This document shows positions 43,701 to 54,355 of a DNA stretch of 64,000 nt, one piece after another (position 1 is the first letter of the stretch; each line of letters begins with the position of its first letter). Position numbers and translations under genes: made by a program. The stretch comes from Blepharisma stoltei (Eukaryota > Ciliophora > Heterotrichea > Heterotrichida > Blepharismidae): positions 372,001 to 436,000 of the forward strand of contig CAJZBQ010000053.1 in the NCBI GenBank assembly GCA_914767885.1, read 5' to 3'. The notes beneath the pieces are model-generated. The model did no database searches. It saw nothing but the letters and a program-made list of their open reading frames with translations, and had not been told where the DNA came from.

Positions 43701-44184
43701 CTTCCCACTATATTTTTTGGCATGCCACTTTCTAGAACTTTCTGATATAGAGATTGAGCTCATCTCTTTGAGAGAGTCTATTTTGGTCTTTCAATAGTCA
43801 AGTACACTTTGCTCGATAAAGGGATCTATAAAGGGGTATGAGCTATAGTTTAGAGTATAAAACTTTAGTTCCTTCACTTAGGCTTAAACTATTAAATATT
43901 CTACAAAAAGCTATGTATATGGGGTGGGGGTCCCGAGGTCCTATTTGTGCTTGACCAATCGGCCACTCTCGAATGCGATTTTCTGCAAGATAATCAATCA
44001 TGCAATTTTTATATAAGTCTGAGAGGTGCTGCACCACACCTAAAATTTTATCTCTGCCTCGAGATGATCTGAGAACATGGGAAACGCAAGTGGAGAAATA
44101 GAGGATTAATTGGGAACCTTTTACTGTTGGCTGGGCCATCAGCTCTAGAAAAGATGAGCTTCTTTTGACTTTGGTTCTTTTCAT
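40771..44184 (-). CDS. PEX11: peroxisomal membrane protein PEX11
   Basis: 305 residues after removing one 2496-bp IES. N-terminal amphipathic region with GRDKILGVVQHLSDLY; after the join WPIGQAQIFVLDQPIILRNAK comes GRKIFRLLRWIEELGSIGKN, then a hydrophobic helix AIYYILDNLVW, a linker and a C-terminal helix SGVFYSICGITSSALAIFKLL. These are the family's marks. PEX11 shapes and divides peroxisomes. UGA=Trp after LDNLV. Upstream of the chosen ATG a codon-like stretch (QNEYE, TAA, KFVEDL) suggests the true start could lie further up beyond another short excision. Confidence 0.85.
41508..42044 (-). mobile_element. GC-rich retroposon, family B, in PEX11 IES, 14-bp target duplication
   Basis: TTAAGCCTAAGTGA at 41508-41521 and 42031-42044. 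The body (41522-42030) is G+C rich and on the minus strand shares GGGTGAGTCTCCC, GACGTCACCATTTTT and GACGTC blocks with the copy at 54801-55300. It breaks the left inverted arm of the IES, so it arrived after the IES. Confidence 0.75.
42462..43568. repeat. three copies of a 100-150 bp repeat inside the PEX11 IES
   Basis: Copies start near 42462, 42612 and 43469. Shared strings: GAACTTCCCGAGTAAACGG, TTGTATAGATCTCCAAGTGC, CCAGTAAGCATATCAATCAA. A leading piece GATTATAAAGATGGAGTCC precedes copies two and three. The function is unknown. Confidence 0.8.
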
Positions 44185-44261
44185 CAAATCTTCAACAAAT
44201 TTTTATTCATATTCGTTTTGTGAATTTAAATTAGGACAAAACCAATTAGTGGGTAATTAAC

Positions 44262-44544
44262 TAACTCCTCCTTTTCCGTGAGTGAACAAAAAAAATTTTG
44301 TTTGCTCACAGGAGGTGGATTAATTTATTTTTAAAAAAAAATTATATTTATAGTAAAATGTAAAAATTAATTTAATTTGTAAAATTTATGTTTTTAAATG
44401 CAAATTAAACAGAATTAGCTAAAGATTTCATTATACTAATTAGCACTTATATATCAAAAAAATTTTGTTAACTAATGGAAGGTGGGTTTTTGGGCAAAAA
44501 TAGTGATTTTTCCAATTGTTTTGCTCGCTCATGGAGGGGGAGAG
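44262..44544. mobile_element. MITE, partly shortened (283 bp), between PEX11 and aquaporin
   Basis: Ends CTCCTCCTTTTCCGTGAGTGA and CTCATGGAGGGGGAGAG, TAA on both sides (44262-44264, 44545-44547). Core reduced but recognisable (AACAGAATTAGCTAAAGATTTC). It lies in the divergent promoter region. Confidence 0.8.
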
Positions 44545-44576
44545 TAAGCAGCAGATAAATAATAATTTCAACAAAG

Positions 44577-46055
44577 ATGAAAATGTGGAGGAGGGTTCTT
44601 GCTGAAGCACAAGGAACTGCTTTACTTGCGTTTCTGATCACTGCAAGTGGTGGGAATCCTTATGCTATTGCTTTGGGGCTATGGATTGATATAGTAGGAA
44701 TAGGATTTATTGGAGGTGCACATTTCAATCCTATTGTCACACTTAGTGTGATGGCAAAGAAAAAATATTTCAAAGCCTTATCGAAACATGAAATTATGGA
44801 ATCCACTGCTTATCTGGTAGTACAGTTTCCAGCGGCTATTATAGGTGCAATATCGGGCTTAGCGATTCGCCCTTCAGATTTTATGATAAATATCGGTGAA
44901 AATAGCTCAATATTTCAAGGGCTATTTGCAGAAGCTGTTTTTACTGGACAGATGGTGCTGGTGATCCTCATTGTGGGGGAATTAATGGAATCAAAGCTTG
45001 TCTCTGCTTTAGCTGTAGCAATCACTGTTTTAGCTGGAATTAACTGAAGTTTAACTTTTAAAGTGATACTCTCTTCCGCAGGAAGTAATATCAGAACCTC
45101 CCTTTTAACTCCCATCTGATGACGTAGACAGCTATCTTGTCAAGCAGTTATTACAGAGAACCCATCAAAAGGGCCTGAAAGCCTTCACTGGGCGCGACCT
45201 CAGCCCTAACTCGGCTTCAGCACATGCTTCGCTTAAGGTGATGTGCTAGCAGTAAAGCCATATGCCTCCTTTCTTCCTTGGGCCAGTCGAAATACCCTAT
45301 ACGGTAATCATATTAGCATTGTGCATAAAGGCTTACCTAGAAAAACTGAACCTTATAATAATAAAATTTAAACAGTTATAAGAAGAACTTATTCCTTACC
45401 CAGCTAGAGAAATAAAAAGATGACGCTAACGGAAGAAGGACATTGAGGGGACTCCCTATAGAGCAGGCAGAACCTGCCCTGATGAAGCTGAAAAGAGTGC
45501 CTCTGTTACTTTTGAAGTATCCTTCGGGTTTTGATCCCTTGCAAGATAAAAGTTTGTTTCTCCCCGAAAGGTTTTCCTATCCCTGCCAGATGGCTAGATA
45601 TCCTTTTGCCTCCACTTATCTTTTTCTAGCGGGCTGATGAGGCATCTGCAAAAGGTGGCTCTAAACTAAGGATCTAATCTTTATATTAGGTGGGTTTACG
45701 CCAGATAGGCTAGTGATCTATCCTCTCATGCCTTTAAAATACTTAACTTACATAATCATTTTATTATTATATAGCTGGAATTTTAACAGTAGGAAGTATT
45801 TCTGGAGCTTGCTTTAATCCTTTTGTATGCTCTTCAATCGATATCGTTCAGTATATTAGATTCAATGATTCAGCATACATCGACAATCTATGAATTTATT
45901 ATGCTGGCCCACTTATTGGTGGGATAGTTGCAACAATTGCGGGTTGTGTTTATCTCACCGACTCAAAATTTACTAAAAAGAGAGACGAAGAAACTATCAA
46001 CTGTGCTACTCAGGAAGGGGAAAATTGCCAATGCGCACTTATAAAAATGGTATAA
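44577..46055 (+). CDS. aquaporin-like channel with altered NPA boxes
   Basis: 245 residues after removing one 741-bp IES. Six hydrophobic helices with two re-entrant motifs, GGAHFNPIVTLSV and ISGACFNPFVCSS: Asn-Pro is kept in both but Ala is replaced by Ile and Phe. The second box lies in the part after the IES; the join is VLAGILTVGSISG. UGA=Trp at NLWIYYAGP, in place of the usual W/Y in helix six. The C-terminus is short and Cys-rich. The Ala changes suggest altered selectivity, as in other divergent protist aquaporins (inference). Confidence 0.8.
45031..45771. mobile_element. IES in aquaporin gene (741 bp), probably a retroposon with an 11-bp duplication
   Basis: TAGCTGGAATT occurs on both sides (45031-45041 and 45772-45782). 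The segment is G+C richer and shares TGATGACGTAG and later blocks (TTCGCTTAAGG...ATGTGCTAG) with family A retroposons. Because the duplicated target starts with TA, excision at TA restores the gene exactly. Confidence 0.75.
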
Positions 46056-46158
46056 GCAAGGTTTTTAATTAAAAATTTCGATAATCAAGGAGTTGAATTT
46101 ATGTATTATGCCATTTTAAGAGAAATAAATTCAATTTGTCGCTAATTTAATTACACAG

Positions 46159-46545
46159 ATGGATAGAGACAATATTGAAAATTTCGAAGTAATTTTAAGA
46201 GAAGGGTGAATAGAAAAGCAAAGCCGATTTGTAAAAGAATGAAGGCGCCGCTGGCTTGTTTTGACTCCAAAGTTCCTTTTTACGTTTAAGCAACAGCATG
46301 CTTACAGAGACAAGCCAACCGAAACACTCAGGCTGCAAGCCTGTTTGGCTTGTAAATCAGCTGTAGAAGAAACAAAAAAAGATTTCTCTTTTAAAGTGGA
46401 AACTAAGGAAAGAATATTTTATTTCTCAGCCTTGGATCGAAATGACAAGGATGGGTGGATTGGAGCTATTGCAAGAGCCATGGTTAGACCTGAAGTTTTG
46501 AGAACTTTAAGTGAAGAAAACGCACTTAATGGAGTAAAAGCTTAA
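46159..46545 (+). CDS. single PH-domain protein
   Basis: 128 residues, almost wholly one PH domain. EGWIEKQSRFVKEWRRRWLVL is the first two strands, with both structurally important Trp encoded by UGA. The next strands run LFTFK...RLQACLACKSAVEETKKDFSFKVETKERIFYFSA, and a C-terminal helix contains DGWIGAIARAM. Lone PH proteins usually bind phosphoinositides at membranes. Basic residues after the first Trp fit lipid binding. Confidence 0.85.
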
Positions 46546-46770
46546 TACAAAGTTTGTTAGCTGTTCAAAATACTTTTCTTATTATTTTTAAAAAAATACA
46601 GCTCCTGATATAATTATTAGAGCTTATAAAATTAAATTGAGATAGAGGGAGAATCAGCTGCAATTTAGGGTAAAGTGCCTGAAAAAAGCAATTTTTATGG
46701 TGAAAAACTAAATTAAATTAATTTCTTCCCAGTAGTAAAAAATCATATAAGCATTGATGAATTTCATAAT

Positions 46771-47974
46771 TTGATTGAAATGGAGGCCAGTGAAGTAGAT
46801 TACAAGCCTCTTGAAAAAAACCCAAAGCACATCCACTGGCTCCTCTCAGCGATTATTTCAATGATTTGTTTAGGAGTTGGCCCTTTTTTATGCGGCCTCT
46901 CTTCTTACAATCCTTTATCAGTAATCTCAATGATATCAGTCGGCCAAATTATTCTTGCGGTGGCATTTTACCTAATTTTCCAACACACAATCTCAATTAC
47001 ACAGAAAAAGCTGCAAGAAATTACTGAGGAAGCTTCTTCGTCAAAGAGTTTTGCGCCAGGAGTATACCTTGCAATATGCTCTGGGATTATCCAGGGCATA
47101 GGGCAGTGGGCTCTTATTTGGGGCTTTTATTATGATGAAAATGGTAGAGGCATTTTGTCATCAATTATATCAGCTCAAGGCGTTTTAAGTTCAATTCTAG
47201 GCTACATATATTTTAAAGAGAGACTATTGCATTGCGAGTGGTTTGGAATGCTAATAAGTCTTGGAGGGATGATAGTAATCTCGGCTCTATGCCAAATGAC
47301 CGCATATTTTTGATAGTGCAACATTTCCTAGGGAAAAATAGTTGATAGTGAGACATTTAACCGAAAAAAAATTAAATTTCGGCCAAATGCCAATGTATAA
47401 AAAAATTTCAACTAATTTCTTCAATGAAATGCGCACTATTAAAAGTGCACGATTATGGGGCCTGCTCCCAGTAATCTCTTTGTCAAGCTCCAGAGATAGC
47501 ACATTTATCGGAGTAATTCTTTCCATCATTGGATTGATAGCATTTTCAGTCAGAAACGTTTTTACTAGGAAATCACAGATGAAAGGCCTCAGCATTTATA
47601 GTGTTATATTTGTTAACTTGATAGCTTTTGGAGTTAGTGGCCTTTTAGTGATTGCAGTTGCTTTACCATTTGGCTATGACCCATTTTCTGAAGGCTGGAA
47701 AGTACTTGTATCCTTGACAGGAGGAATACTTATAGGCATGGGCGCTTATTTTATATGCCAAGCTTGTATGACTGGGCCTATAGGCCCTTCAGTTACCATA
47801 GCCAATATGTGTGGTATTGTACAGATTTTTCTAGACTTTGTGTTTTTAGATATTGTCCCAGACGAAACAAAACTTATAGGAGCTTGCATAACAATTGGTG
47901 GAGCAGTTCTACTTGCCGTTGGGGATTCAGTCATCGAAAAATTCAAAAACAAAAAGAAAAGTTATGAAGACTAA
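46771..47974 (+). CDS. EamA/DMT-like membrane transporter
   Basis: 335 residues after removing one 196-bp IES; about ten hydrophobic helices in two halves. The first half ends SSIISAQGVLSSILGYIYFKERL, the second ends GPSVTIANMCGIVQIFLDFVFLDIVPDETKLIGACITIGGAVLLAV, an internal duplication typical of drug/metabolite transporters. The join gives GGMIVISLSSSRDSTFIGV. C-terminus Lys-rich. Substrate unknown. Confidence 0.75.
47276..47471. other. IES in transporter gene (196 bp)
   Basis: Bounded by the direct repeat GTAATCTC containing TA (47276-47277, 47472-47473). The uninterrupted frame runs into TAG after TAYFW. No MITE features. Confidence 0.8.
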
Positions 47975-48061
47975 ACATAATATTTAATATGGCCTGGTCG
48001 GAAAATTCTAGTTTAATAAAAATAGTTTGATATATAGCATATCATTACCTAAGCCAGCTTT

Positions 48062-48577
48062 TTATAATAAATGACTGTATTGCTGGAATCTTTCTCTAAA
48101 ATAACTTAAAAGGTTTTCAAGGAGGATTGATAAAAGATATATGGTCAATAAAGAAGAAAAAATAATAGAAACTGTTATTAGGGCAATAAATCCTGGAGGG
48201 TCCTGAAACGGATAAAAATTAACACATCGGTCTCGGATTTCTCGGCAGCATGCCATAAAAAGGCCATAATATACAGTTGCGACTAAGCTCCAGGATAAAT
48301 ATAAAGGGCCTAATATATATAGAAAGCATAAAAACAACGCTTGGATTTCTGGAATTATCAAGATCAGTAGTAGCAAGCTAAGGGCAAGAAGTCATATAAT
48401 GTTATGTGAAATCAGTCATGACTCTAAAATGTCAACTTCGAAGCATACTGTAGCATTTTTAAGTTTTTCCATTTCATATCAGCTAATTGAATAATCATAA
48501 ACTTGATAGCCATAATACATCATAGCCAATGATAAAATAATTCCTCCACAGATTCTTGCCTGTTTATTAGTTTCCAT
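48062..48577 (-). CDS. four-helix membrane protein, unknown
   Basis: 171 residues with three UGA Trp codons. Helices: IILSLAMMYYGYQVY; IIWLLALSLLLLILII; ALFLCFLYILGPLYLSW to VYYGLFMACC; and LITVSIIFSSLLTIYLL. A hydrophilic loop contains REIRDRCVNFYPF. I do not recognise the family. Confidence 0.65.
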
Positions 48578-48746
48578 ATTTAAAAATAGATATCATCCAA
48601 TAAAATTAACCGATCATTTCTTAAGTATTTCTTTTAAAATAATTTATATACTATATAAACATAATTTTTATTCCTTTATAATAATTAATAGCGAAACGGA
48701 AATTTTAAAATTTAATTACAAATGGATAAATAAACCTACCCAAAGC

Positions 48747-49658
48747 TTAAAATTTCTTTGATTTAGATATAATGACCATCAGTTTTTCAATTTTTCTTTT
48801 GCTATACTCGATCTGAGCTACTAAATCATCCCTCTCGTCTAGCATTTTCATCAATATTATTGATTTTTTATCTACTTTTTCTTGAGCTTCTTTATATATT
48901 TCAAGCAGCTTTTCTTTATTTTTCCCTAATAATTCGAATTTTTCAACATTAAAACTCAAGTTTCCTTTTACGAATTCAAGCTTGGAAAAACTCATATCAG
49001 AAAATTCAGCAAAATCTGATAATGAAGCTGGCTTTAGCAATTGTTCATGAAATTCGATACTTTTATTGTGCAAAGGAATCAAATTCATCATTATGTTTTT
49101 ATCAAATATATCCTCAATTTCTGAAGATCCATCAATTTCTCTCTTATGAATTTTAATCAATGACTTTTCATTGAAAATTCCTAGAAATTCTTTGTTTGTT
49201 TGGTCATGAACAGAAATAGGGATTTTTCCAAAAATATCTTTATCTGGAACTAAAAATTCGCTTGAATAATCCTCAAATGGATAATTTTTCCTTATTTTTA
49301 CTTCATTAAATGCCTCTTTTAATCCTCCTTGCAAAGCCGCCACAAAATTATTAAATACTTGGTATAAAGGCGTTTTTGATTTTCTTTGTAAGCTCAATAG
49401 ATTTTTCACTTTTATTTTCAGAATTCATGACAAAAGAGATCTTTGAATAATACTCGTGGATTTTTTTTGCTTGATTATAGATCTCTAAATAAAAAATACT
49501 CGATGGCTTTCGAACTTATCTTCATCAATTACAGGGTTAAAAGTTTTCTCAATTCTGTATGAATGGCTTTTACTTTTTGTGCTGCTGCCTGAGTTGCTGG
49601 AATGAGACGCTGTGGAGTCTTTAGTTTTTTTAGGGCTCTCTAAACACTCATAAATCAT
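48747..49658 (-). CDS. coiled-coil protein with one mini-intron, BAR-like
   Basis: 298 residues with a 15-nt intron (49485-49499, GTATTTTTTATTTAG). The N-terminus is Ser-rich (TASHSSNSGSSTKSK). The helical C-terminal two-thirds (ALQGGLKEAFNEV; FVKGNLSFNVEKFELLGKNKEKLLEIYKEAQEK) suggests a BAR/sorting-nexin-like coil but is not diagnostic. UGA=Trp in LLSWIL. In the next frame, directly after the intron, a protein-like stretch (EIYNQAKKIHEYYSKISFV...SIELTKKIKNAF) is open for about 45 codons, so the splice or a small excision might differ from this model. Confidence 0.6.
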
Positions 49659-50022
49659 TATGAAAAATTATTATCAGTAATTTAACAGCTGCTATTTAAG
49701 GAAGCATTTTTGGAATGAAAAAATATGGACTGGGAATCAATTTTGCGATTTTTTCATTTTTTTAAATATTATAGTTAGAAAGCTTGCAGATTAGTTATTT
49801 CAACTTTTTGCTTATCTTTGCGCCAAATCAAGATTTTTAAAATATTTTAATTTTTATCTATTTAATTGATTATACTTTCTTTCACATATTTTACTTATGC
49901 TTCAAAAATAAAAAAATTATCCTTATTTCAAGAATGCAATATATTTGTAAACAAACTATATTTATCCTGCAGCAAAGTAAATATGGATTTTTCATTTACA
50001 TGAAAATGTTGCCTAAAAAATA
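49659..50022. other. intergenic region, divergent promoters
   Basis: A+T-rich spacer of about 360 bp. No repeat or RNA gene seen. Confidence 0.6.
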
Positions 50023-52098
50023 ATGAGATTTGCTATGGTCCTGATATCAAGATTAAAGCAAGGCTTTATTTTTTTGCTAATGCTAGCTTTAGTGTGCTAT
50101 CTAATTCAAATCCAGCCTGCCTTATATGAATACCAAGATTTTTCTCCATCTGAGCCATTAGTCAATATGTTTAAAACTCAGCCATATCTATCTTTTGAAT
50201 GATATCCTAACTCAGACTATCAAAAACACAAAAATGTATCTTTTTCAATTGACGCTACAGATAATCTCAATAAATATAGAGCTCACGGATTTTGCATTCC
50301 TGAAACATGAGGCTACTCAGTAGAAGAAGCAAATACATACTTTCCAAATGTCACCTATCCAAAATGCTCAGTTTTAAATTCAAATACCAAAGGAGAGGTT
50401 TTTCTCGACACAGAAGAAAATTTATTAGAGATTATTTGTCCACAAGGTTTTCAAGGGAGATACATTTTAGGAAATGTAACAAATCAAAAATTAGTATACA
50501 GGACTGAAGGGAAATGAATCCCAAAAAATTATAAGGGCCCAGTTGAGCTTAATGGGTATGAAGAATACGTAATTGCTTCTTGTAAAAAAGAAGGGCCAAT
50601 GGATCTTGCACAAATGAGGCCAAGGTACAATAAAACAGCCCACAAATTAGCACAAAATAAATGAATAGAAGCCAAAAACTCAGTCAATCAAGCTCATAGT
50701 GAGCCTCTTCATATAGTCCATTTAGTATTAGATAGCTTTAGCCGCAGACATTTCTATAGAAAGCTGCCTAAAACAGTAGCATTGTTAAAAGAAATTTATC
50801 AATCAAATCTGTATCATATTGAAGATTTTTTGGTTTATAACATCAGAGGGCCTGGCTCAGTCCAAAACCAAATACAAATTTTAGGAAATCAATGAATAAA
50901 CCAAAACCAAAAATACGTCCAAAAAGACCTAGTCGGAGAAAATGCCATTTGGAATATCCTATCACAGTTTGGCTATGTTTCTCTCCTCGGAATTGAAAGT
51001 TGCAATAATGAATTTGCTCTTTCTTTAGGCAGACAGCCAAATGTCACTCATTCTATTAACGAGTTCTACTGTGGAGCCCAAAACTACTGTCAATATCACA
51101 CTGAAAAAGAATTTTCTGAACAAAGATGCATAGGAAAGCAAATGTCTCATTACTATACATTTGAGTACGCAAAAGAGTTTAGAGAGCTTTATAAAGACAT
51201 AAATCAGTGGATTTATTTACATCTTGATGCAGCCCATGAGTACACAGGTCAGCATGCAGCTACATTAGATGATGATTTAGAAGATTTCATCAGAAACGTC
51301 ACATCTCCTTATACTTTAATCGTGATTGAAGGAGACCATGGTATGCGCTATGGAGAATGATTCACAAAAATCCAGGGTTTTATGGAATATAGACTCCCTG
51401 CATTATTTTTTTTAATTCCTCATGAAATTATGGCAGATTATGATTATTCGTATTCCAAGTTAAGCCTGAATTCGGAAAGACTTGTGACTAAGCAAGATGT
51501 AAGGTCGACTGTTCTTAGTATCGCCCATGGCTGAATGGGCCGATTTTTCAGCGATGACTTTGACGCAGTCTTCTTATTAAAATGGGAAGTCGACCAATGA
51601 AGAACGTGCTGGGATGCGGGGATTTCTAACTGGCTGTGCTCTTGTAATGAATTTTATACATATGATAAGCTTAAATTTGATAGTGAATATGAAGAAAACG
51701 AGTTTAAAGAGCTTGCAGAATATTTAGCAGAAGAAAGCGTTTTTACAATGAAAGAAAGGCTTTATGCAAGTGTAAGCAGAAACAGCATTTGTAAAGATTT
51801 TTCCTTGGGAGATATAATTTCTGTTCATTATTTGAGAATTTATAAGACGAAATTTATGCTGAAAATCGTTTTTTCGGTGGAAGAAAAACCGACTGTAAAA
51901 TTTGAAGTTTTGGTATTTGTGGCTTCTGATTTTTTGTATGGAGTTGATGAGAGCAGCTATCCAATACAAGCTGTGTATTTGAAATCTAGAAAAGCGATGT
52001 TTAGAATACAATATATTAATAGGCTTGATAAATATGAAGGATGTGAAGACCAAGCAATAAAGATCGGAGCGAATCCTCAATATTGTTTATGCGAATAA
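50023..52098 (+). CDS. DUF229 / sulfatase-like ectoprotein
   Basis: 691 residues with an N-terminal signal-anchor helix (LKQGFIFLLMLALVCYLI). Sulfatase-superfamily features of the DUF229 type: HLVLDSFSRRHFYRKLPKTVALL with a likely metal Asp, HLDAAHEYTGQHA, and VIEGDHGMRYGEW. Many Cys in the C-terminal third (CWDAGISNWLCSCNEF; CEDQAIK) fit an extracellular or lumenal location. About ten UGA=Trp codons. The usual Cys/Ser for formylglycine is not evident, so catalysis is uncertain. No IES found over 2 kb. Confidence 0.75.
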
Positions 52099-52406
52099 AA
52101 TATTTTTGAAAAATCATTATAAAGAAAACACAAATTTTAGTAAAGCACAAGATATCAATATAATAATAAATTCTAATAACTGAAATTTATGATTGATATA
52201 TATAGCAAATAAATCTTATTTTTTACGTTATAACACCACAAAAAGTAAAACAAATTATATGCTAATTAATCCTTCGCAAAAGAAACAGTTGGCCACATCT
52301 AATAAATTCAGGACTTTAAATTTTGATTTCCTTATCTAAAATAAAGGTAAATATATTTATAAGAATCTTATAAGAGGTTATATTTATATAGAACCCATCC
52401 AGCTTA
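52099..52406. other. intergenic spacer between convergent genes
   Basis: A+T-rich DNA, no features seen. Confidence 0.6.
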
Positions 52407-52958
52407 TTATATTCCTCCAAACATTGCTCTAAGAATGGCTTCAGAAATTCTCTTGTTCACTCTAGTTGCTTCTTCATGGTTATAAAACCATCCAAGCAAT
52501 GATTTCCACGAATTCAAAACCCACGCATGAGGGTGATCGCTGGTAATTTCTCCAGTGATATGGCTATAAAGACTATTTGAATGGTGCCAGCAATTGTAAT
52601 TCATGACGTCATAATTCAAATTGCTTTCTCGGATTAATTTTTCAAGGTCTTTTTCAGTTAAATTAGGCTCAACTTTGGTTCTTTGCCAAGCATGGTACTC
52701 ATCATCAATGACAGGGCTATATTTTATTTTTCTAATGAGATTTCCTCTGGCTGGATGCCAAATGATATCCCATTTACTTCTAGCACCAGATTGGGTTGTA
52801 GTCACTAAATAGCCATGTTTCACACCAAAAAGTGCTCCAGTTATATCCTTCTTGTACTTCCAGTACTGCTCAACTAGGACGATCCCTTCTCCATTGGACT
52901 CAGCAAAAGCCAAGATGTGAGCATCTTGTCTTTTAGTGCCTTCAAGGGTTCCTCCCAT
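52407..52958 (-). CDS. papain-fold candidate (LRAT/PPPDE-like), unknown
   Basis: 183 residues with no UGA. LFGVKHGYLVTT gives a His after a turn, and LNYDVMNYNCWHHSNSLYSHI carries a Cys in an N-C-x-H context. A circularly permuted papain-like (PPPDE/LRAT) fold commonly has this His-then-Cys order. The C-terminus is helical and basic. Assignment rests on these short motifs only. Confidence 0.5.
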   Translation of the reverse strand: MGGTLEGTKRQDAHILAFAESNGEGIVLVEQYWKYKKDITGALFGVKHGYLVTTTQSGARSKWDIIWHPARGNLIRKIKYSPVIDDEYHAWQRTKVEPNLTEKDLEKLIRESNLNYDVMNYNCWHHSNSLYSHITGEITSDHPHAWVLNSWKSLLGWFYNHEEATRVNKRISEAILRAMFGGI

Positions 52959-53074
52959 ATTTTTTCTACAAGCTTACATCAAATTTTATTCAAGTTTTAT
53001 TAGTTTATTTTCTTAAACTCCTATAAAGTATTAAGAATTATTGCCGTAAAATATTAATATTTATTCAATCCTTC

Positions 53075-53933
53075 TGACTCCCCATTCCATAAACCTCCGA
53101 AATCGAGCAAAAAAATTTTTGAATGTGCATTTTATATAAGATTTGATATATAAGTGATAATTGCTATAATTAAGTCTATATAACACCTTCACCGTTACTA
53201 CTTGCAGTCAAGCAGACTACCTAAAGGTGACAAATCAGCTCCAAGTCTACCAAAATACATCCCTTTGCAAGATTAGTCTGCACAAAGTCGATTTTTCACC
53301 TTTAGATGATTTCCAGAGCTCCAAGTTGCCGCGAAGAAGCCTATTTTAAGGAAGAATAGAACGATGCTATAGCAAATTTTGTAAAAATTAAATGAATTTT
53401 ACTTCCCAATTTTTTTGCGGAGATTTTTTAATTTTCAAAAAAATTAATTAATAGACATTTTTTTGGCACTTCGTGCGAAACTTCGCGGTTGGTACAGCGG
53501 TTGCGGGTGCAGCGTAGTGAATTGAGGAGGTGATTGGAGTTGTGAAAAGTGTTGGACAATATGAATTGAAGCAAGTGCTGAAGGTTTTGCTGCATGTGAA
53601 TTAGTGCTGAGTCAAATTTTAATTGGCTGATTTCGGAGGCTCGAATCGGTGATTCAATTGGAATTTAAAGAAAAGTGATGGATACTGGAAGATCTGCAGT
53701 TTGAATTTCATGCATGAATTGATTTTTGAGAATTTTAGAAGTTTTTTTTTGCTGAGAATTTTAGAAGTCTGGTGATTTTCGAAGATTTTTATTTTTTAGT
53801 TTTTTAAAATGAGAGAAATGCTGCTCAGGCAGCGATAGATAATTTTAATAATAATAATAATAATAATTTTCAAAAAATTAAACACCTCTCTTACAAGCGA
53901 ACAAATTTTTGCTTTCTCACATAGAGGGGACTA
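53075..53933. mobile_element. degenerate MITE enlarged by two insertions
   Basis: Left end GACTCCCCATTCCATAAACCTCC, right end CAAGCGAACAAATTTTTG...CACATAGAGGGGACTAA. Core pieces GATATATAAGTGATAATTG and CTTCCCAATTTTTTTGCG remain. One insert (about 53166-53360) has CTAAAGGTGA/TCACCTTTAG inverted repeats; the other is the retroposon at 53448-53864. Confidence 0.7.
53430..53882 (+). mobile_element. retroposon with (TAA)n tail and about 17-bp target duplication, inside a MITE
   Basis: AATTTTCAAAAAATTAA-type sequence lies on both sides (53430-53447; 53865-53882). The body begins CACTTCGTGCGAAACTTCGCGG and contains GGCTCGAATCGG, close to a pol III box B. It ends in about seven TAA repeats. Structure is that of a SINE. 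Confidence 0.7.
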
Positions 53934-53965
53934 ATCAATCTAATTTTCAATTTGCTTATAAATAA

Positions 53966-54355
53966 ATGTCATTTTTCAATCAAAGACTCACAAATTATAT
54001 ATCTCGAAAAAAATTCCCCACAAGTGTCTATGATTTTGAGAATTCTATGAGGCTTAAGCGTGGGCTAAAACCAGAAGCATTCGTCTCCATACCACAATCT
54101 GAGAGTTCTCAGTATGAAGCAAAGACCTTACAAGAAGTGATTGATGAAGGTAAAGCAAATACGAACTGGAGATATATAAAAGCAAGAAAGTCAGAAGGCC
54201 CAAGATATATCACTTACTTTTTAATAGTTTGTTTTTTCACATTTTATAAGGTTGTCCGTGTAGTAGAGAACCAGAAGTTTTATAAAAACAATGGTATGAA
54301 GTCAGACAATGATTCAGAGATTGGGTCGAGACGATTCCAAGATAAACTAGAATAA
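53966..54355 (+). CDS. small single-pass membrane protein
   Basis: 129 residues without UGA. Helical N-terminus (MSFFNQRLTNYISRKKFP), a central stretch (AKTLQEVIDEGKANTNWRYIKARK), one TM helix (YITYFLIVCFFTFYKVVRVV), then a polar tail. Unknown; size and layout would fit a mitochondrial or ER protein. Confidence 0.6.
   Translation: MSFFNQRLTNYISRKKFPTSVYDFENSMRLKRGLKPEAFVSIPQSESSQYEAKTLQEVIDEGKANTNWRYIKARKSEGPRYITYFLIVCFFTFYKVVRVVENQKFYKNNGMKSDNDSEIGSRRFQDKLE

Larger units (their letters stand above)
41446..43941. mobile_element. 2.5-kb IES in PEX11 with terminal inverted repeats
   Basis: Terminal inverted repeats start GGACCTCGGGACCCCCACCCC (left, 41448) and mirror at 43921-43941; they continue through TATACATAGCTTTTTGTAG and CCTAAGTGA-type sequence. 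Inner arms (about 42063-42260; 43675-43860) match the element at 3201-3953. Between them are three copies of a 100-150 bp repeat and a retroposon (41522-42030). TA flanks at 41446-41447 and 43942-43943. No transposase-like ORF. Confidence 0.8.

Noticed and set aside
53845-53866. (TAA)n microsatellite as a separate feature
   Set aside because: It is best read as the tail of the retroposon at 53448-53864.
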